Assembly (NCBI GenBank): GCA_941918925.1
Contig: OW799233.1
Span: 46,709,341-46,773,340, forward strand
Direction: 5' to 3'
Source of the DNA: Phyto melanocephala
Lineage: Eukaryota; Arthropoda; Insecta; Diptera; Rhinophoridae
DNA length: 64,000 nt
Position numbers and translations under genes: made by a program
Shown here: one piece after another, positions 63,044 through 64,000 of the stretch
Position numbering within the stretch: the first letter of the stretch is position 1
Layout: each line of letters starts with the position of its first letter
Notes under the pieces: model-generated
Database searches by the model: none
What the model saw: the letters and a program-made list of their open reading frames with translations, nothing else
What the model was told of the DNA's origin: nothing

Positions 63044-63120
63044 AGCAGCAATATTTTATTATTTTCAAGTGATTTTTTCCTTTAGTATTTTATTTTACAC
63101 AACTTTTAAATGATTGATAT

Positions 63121-63128
63121 TAAATAAA
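63121..63128 (+). terminator. polyadenylation signal of the YebC/TACO1-like gene
   Basis: AATAAA in TTAAATAAATC, about 80 bases after the stop codon. Plausible in position, but AATAAA is common in DNA this AT-rich. Confidence 0.4.
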
Positions 63129-63567
63129 TCAGAAAGTATAATATCTTAGACATTGCTACTCGATTTTGTAAGGATTTAAAAACCATCCCGCTTAAACTTA
63201 ACACTCAAGATGTCTGTTGAGGTGTCCCAAGTTGTTAATCAGCGTGTAATTTATGTACCACAGTCTACGTACATTCACACAATTCATCTTAGGCACTTCA
63301 GATACACACGCTAATTGTATAAAAAATATAAAATTTGTTATGTGAAATTTATGTGAAATTTGTTAATTCCTCACATCACTCCCTCTTTTAACATATAAGT
63401 TATTTATTGCACATAGTGTGCTTATGTTTTTTGTTTTTATTTTTCTCTTAACAAACAATTGATGATTTTTATCAAACTTTTTAAATCAGTGTTTGGTGAA
63501 GTGTTAAACTCCTTGTCTTACTCTGTATTGTTTGTTGTACTTTGAAATTCACACCTTAGTTGTATTG

Positions 63568-64000
63568 GGTGTTTTTTTTACAGGTTTGTTTTTCGAATAG
63601 AGATAAAACTGGCATTTTGTGGTCAAATCTGGCAACTCTAATGTCATTAATGTTCAGTTTGGTTTGCCATTTCATCATGAACAGGTTGACAAGAGAACAA
63701 CGCTTGCAAATCGTGCGAATTTATTTCGAAAATTGAGATTAATCTCGATGCTGATTTTCATCGCAAAATTTTGTTCAGTGATGGGGCTCATTTTTGGTTG
63801 AATGGCTACGTCAACAAGCAAAATTGCCGCATTTGGAGTGAAGAGAATCCACATGCGACTCTTGAGACGCCATTACATCCACAAAAACTGACTGTTTGGT
63901 GTGCTCTATGGGCTGGTGGAGTCATTGGGCCATACTTCTTCCGAAATAATGCTGGAGAGGCAGTTACCGTTAATGGAGACCGGTATAGAGCCATGATAAC
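63568..64000 (+). mobile_element. mariner-like element, cut by window edge
   Basis: Starts near GGGTGTTTTTTTTACAGG. The plus strand encodes MNRLTREQRLQIVRIYFEN and then a stop. About 25 bases later it continues as RKILFSDGAHFWLNGYVNKQ, NCRIWSEENPHATLE, KLTVWCALWAGGVIGPYFF and EAVTVNGDRYRAMI, running to the window end. The Glu of DEAHF is Gly here (DGAHF). The region between N-terminal helix and catalytic domain is missing. The catalytic part is otherwise open and well preserved. Confidence 0.82.

Overview
The window reads as nuclear DNA of a higher (cyclorrhaphan, probably calyptrate) fly. The DNA is strongly AT-rich. Genes are few and have GT-AG introns of dipteran type. The INO80 and S28 peptidase proteins are insect-like, and the repeats belong to classes common in flies: mariner, pogo, Harbinger, hAT-type MITEs, and mini-me/DINE-1-like elements carrying GTCY microsatellites. 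This assignment is inference; no species marker was seen.

Three real protein genes are supported. (1) 9.2-11.75 kb, minus strand: a complete seven-exon secreted S28 serine peptidase of 525 residues with an intact Ser-Asp-His triad. (2) 41.6-55.0 kb, plus strand: the first nine coding exons (1271 residues) of Ino80, the chromatin-remodelling ATPase. The gene stops mid-helicase at a splice donor and must continue beyond the right edge. (3) 61.55-63.04 kb, plus strand: an intronless 496-residue protein whose C-terminal half is a diverged YebC/TACO1 domain, apparently nested in the last, more than 9 kb, Ino80 intron.

The most unexpected object is an antisense, intronless Myd88 retrocopy inside Ino80 intron 4 (45.03-47.05 kb). 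Its death-domain part is still an open 161-codon frame. Its TIR part has stop codons and is split by a later repeat insertion.

Nearly everything else is mobile-element debris. There are about nine Tc1/mariner relics, several of which lost the same middle part of the transposase, and two 5'-truncated LINE relics. A family of about nine mini-me/Helentron-like repeats is present, together with pogo-like, Harbinger-like and hAT-like MITEs. Ino80 intron 8 holds a 2.0 kb fold-back element, intron 4 a nearly perfect 563-bp tandem duplication, and a 257-bp hairpin lies just upstream of Ino80. Layout: 0-9 kb TE debris; 9-12 kb peptidase gene; 12-40 kb gene desert with TEs; 40-55 kb Ino80; 55-61.5 kb TE-rich intron; 61.5-63 kb nested gene; 63.5 kb to the end another mariner relic.
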